In this document: one piece after another, positions 4,173 through 5,888 of the stretch
How positions within the stretch are numbered: position 1 is the stretch's first letter
How the letters are laid out: the number at the start of each line of letters is the position of its first letter
Notes under the pieces: generated by a model
Databases searched by the model: none
The model's input: the letters and a program-made list of their open reading frames with translations, nothing else
Told to the model about the DNA's origin: nothing
Assembly: GCA_028284565.1 (NCBI GenBank)
Contig: JANQRM010000040.1
Span: 1 to 5,888 of the forward strand
From: Anaerolineae bacterium
Lineage (GTDB): Bacteria; Chloroflexota; Anaerolineae; Aggregatilineales; Phototrophicaceae
Length of the DNA stretch: 5,888 nucleotides
Reading direction: 5' to 3'
Position numbers and translations under genes: made by a program

Positions 4173-5888
4173 ATGATGAAATACCTACGACTTGGCGTTG
4201 TCCTATTCCTCCTTATCGGTAGTATGGTGTTATCGTCTGCCCAACAGGAGCAAGGTGTGGTGAAGTTGCCATTCTCTGCTGGGGGATTGTATGATTTCAA
4301 CCCGCTAGTATGCAAGGATTTTGGTTGCTCATCACAGGTTGAGTTATGGAATGACTTGCTCTTTCCGCGCCTCTTCGCCATCGACCACACAATAGCCTAC
4401 TACACGGCTGGCACATTTGAGAATAACGGCTTGGTGCAATCGTGGGTTTTCTCGGAGGATAACACCCGACTCACACTGAACTTGCGTGATGATGCTTTAT
4501 GGTCAGATGGACAACCGATCACGGCTTATGATGTACTCTATGCCTTGCAATGGAATGGGCTTGTCTTTTCTGATGTCCGTACTGAATTTGCACAGCATGT
4601 CGATGGGGTACGTCCACTTGATGACTTTACAATTGAGCTGACCTTGAATCAAGGAGATTGTCGTTGGCTCTCTCGGCTTGATAATTGGGTTGCGCCGGTG
4701 CATCAACACCTGGGGGGTTACGAAGCCCAAGCCCGCGCCTTCTTCGATACAGAAGCGGACTCGGCTGAACAATGGGAAGCATGGTTAGATACGCCGTTGA
4801 GTGTCGACTTGGCAACCCACATCCTAAGTTCCATTGCACCACCCTTCAACATGGCTGAGGATTATATCCTCAATGGTGAACAGATTGTTACAGGCGGACG
4901 GTATGAAGTTGCCTTCTATGACCCCGTCAGTGAACTGCAACTCCTGCCACGCCGAGAGGGACCGCTTATCCATTTTGCATTGGATCAGTATGCCGGATTG
5001 AATCTATCACGAGCATTCACCTTTGATGATAGCTCCGCCGTCTATACGAATGTGCCATTGTCAGATGTGCAACCGTTGACTGTTGCTGAAGCTCAATTCG
5101 CGCAACTTGTGAGCAATAGTTGGGTCTCGTTGCAATTCAACTTTGCTGACCCGCGCAATCCACGACCCGGCTTCGACTCGGAAACAGGTGAACCCCTTGA
5201 GCAGGGTATTCATCCTGTGCTGGCTGACTCCCGTGTTCGTGAAGCCATCGCGCTTGCTATTAATGTCGAATCAATTATTCAAGATGACCTTTTAGGACAA
5301 GCCGTGCGCTTGCCGGGCAATATCGTACCGACCTCATGGGCATACGATGAGACTCTAGATTTTATGGCTTATGATCCCATCCGTTCGGAAGAACTCTTAC
5401 ACGAAGCTGGCTGGCATCAAGTCGGCAGACAACTCATGCGGGAATGTGTTGATTGCCTCCACGCAGAAGAGGGGAGGGGATTGGTCTTGAGCATTGGTGT
5501 TCCCGATACACTGCCTAATGGCTCAGGGATTGCGAACTCTATCGTTCAGAACTTGTTGGACGTGGGCATCAATGCAGAAGCAGGCTTCTTTGATACGGGC
5601 TCACCGTTCTCGCAATCTTTCGATTTGCTCTTGCAGAGTTATGACAACACCTATCCCGCGAGGCGCGACTATGCTTTCTTAGCCAGTCGAACAACAGACC
5701 GATTTGCTGGAAGTCGATCGAATTACATCTCCTATTATAATGATGACATCGTAGCCTTGTATGACGAAGCGGTAGATATCCAGAATTGCAACCTTGAAAC
5801 TCGTCGAGACCTGTATCAGCAAGCACAACAGCTTTTCTTAGATGACCTTGTGTTCGTGCCACTCTATGCACCAACGACGACTATCGCC
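4173..5888 (+). CDS. ABC transporter substrate-binding protein, family 5 (peptide type), 3'-truncated by the window edge
   Basis: The frame is open from the ATG at 4173 (or 4176) to the last base, giving 572 residues with no stop, so the gene runs off the window. Residues 1-23 are a signal peptide ending SSA before Gln24, with no lipobox Cys, so the protein would be released or held by partners and not lipid-anchored. The mature part fits the SBP_bac_5 (DppA/OppA-like) family. It has LVQSWVFSEDNTRLTLNLRD (87-106) followed by WSDGQPITAYDVLYAL (110-125), the family's signature stretch; a helix DSRVREAIALAINVESII (352-369); LLHEAGW (408-414); and RRDLYQQAQQLFLDD (544-558), typical of the family's C-terminal lobe. 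Since the family usually ends soon after this helix, probably little is missing. Six cysteines are visible (47, 52, 163, 425, 428, 539). Such proteins deliver oligopeptides, or sometimes nickel, sugars or other solutes, to an ABC permease. No permease or ATPase gene is in the window, and the ligand cannot be told from sequence. Confidence 0.9.
   Translation, partial: MMKYLRLGVVLFLLIGSMVLSSAQQEQGVVKLPFSAGGLYDFNPLVCKDFGCSSQVELWNDLLFPRLFAIDHTIAYYTAGTFENNGLVQSWVFSEDNTRLTLNLRDDALWSDGQPITAYDVLYALQWNGLVFSDVRTEFAQHVDGVRPLDDFTIELTLNQGDCRWLSRLDNWVAPVHQHLGGYEAQARAFFDTEADSAEQWEAWLDTPLSVDLATHILSSIAPPFNMAEDYILNGEQIVTGGRYEVAFYDPVSELQLLPRREGPLIHFALDQYAGLNLSRAFTFDDSSAVYTNVPLSDVQPLTVAEAQFAQLVSNSWVSLQFNFADPRNPRPGFDSETGEPLEQGIHPVLADSRVREAIALAINVESIIQDDLLGQAVRLPGNIVPTSWAYDETLDFMAYDPIRSEELLHEAGWHQVGRQLMRECVDCLHAEEGRGLVLSIGVPDTLPNGSGIANSIVQNLLDVGINAEAGFFDTGSPFSQSFDLLLQSYDNTYPARRDYAFLASRTTDRFAGSRSNYISYYNDDIVALYDEAVDIQNCNLETRRDLYQQAQQLFLDDLVFVPLYAPTTTIA

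Noticed and set aside
4028..4842. Minus-strand open frames at 4028-4390, 4503-4772 and 4627-4842
   Set aside because: They lie opposite the second TPR gene and the solute-binding protein gene. The plus-strand frame from 4173 is open to the window end and encodes the SBP_bac_5 signature, so these are shadows.

Overview
The window reads as one stretch of a tightly packed, plus-strand operon of five genes. Four of them visibly encode exported proteins, and the first probably does too. The best guess for the host is a member of the phylum Chloroflexota, probably of the Anaerolineae type. The reasons are indirect: a Thr-Pro-rich spacer inside a secreted beta-propeller protein, secreted SH3b and TPR proteins with signal peptides ending in Ala-Gln, and a family 5 solute-binding protein with CxxC and single-Cys motifs that I associate with that phylum. 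Base composition is fairly balanced. No rRNA or marker gene is present, so the placement is an inference.

Layout: (1) 2-1597, the 3' part of a gene for a large beta-propeller-like protein whose start lies upstream of the window. (2) 1600-2592, a secreted protein with two SH3b-like domains and an unrecognised helical C-terminal region. (3) 2607-3437, a secreted TPR protein. (4) 3447-4169, a second, paralogous secreted TPR protein with a GTG start. (5) 4173-5888, the 5' part of a gene for a peptide-type ABC transporter substrate-binding protein (SBP_bac_5 family). It is open to the last base of the window, so its C-terminus is outside. The gaps between genes are 2, 14, 9 and 3 bases, and no stretch as long as 300 bases lacks a gene. 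I see no promoter, terminator, RNA gene, CRISPR array, insertion sequence or repeat array. The promoter must lie upstream and any terminator downstream.

How the genes fit together: each of genes 2-5 starts with a signal peptide that ends in Ala followed by Gln at the predicted signal peptidase I site. None has a lipobox cysteine. Every mature protein, as far as visible, has an even number of cysteines (4, 2, 2, 2, 6), as expected for disulfide-bonded proteins outside the cytoplasm. The cassette therefore looks like a co-translated set of extracytoplasmic parts: a propeller, SH3b domains and TPRs as interaction modules, and a peptide-binding-type protein as the ligand-binding component. The shared function is not known to me. 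A surface complex that captures or senses peptides or cell-wall fragments is a hypothesis only.
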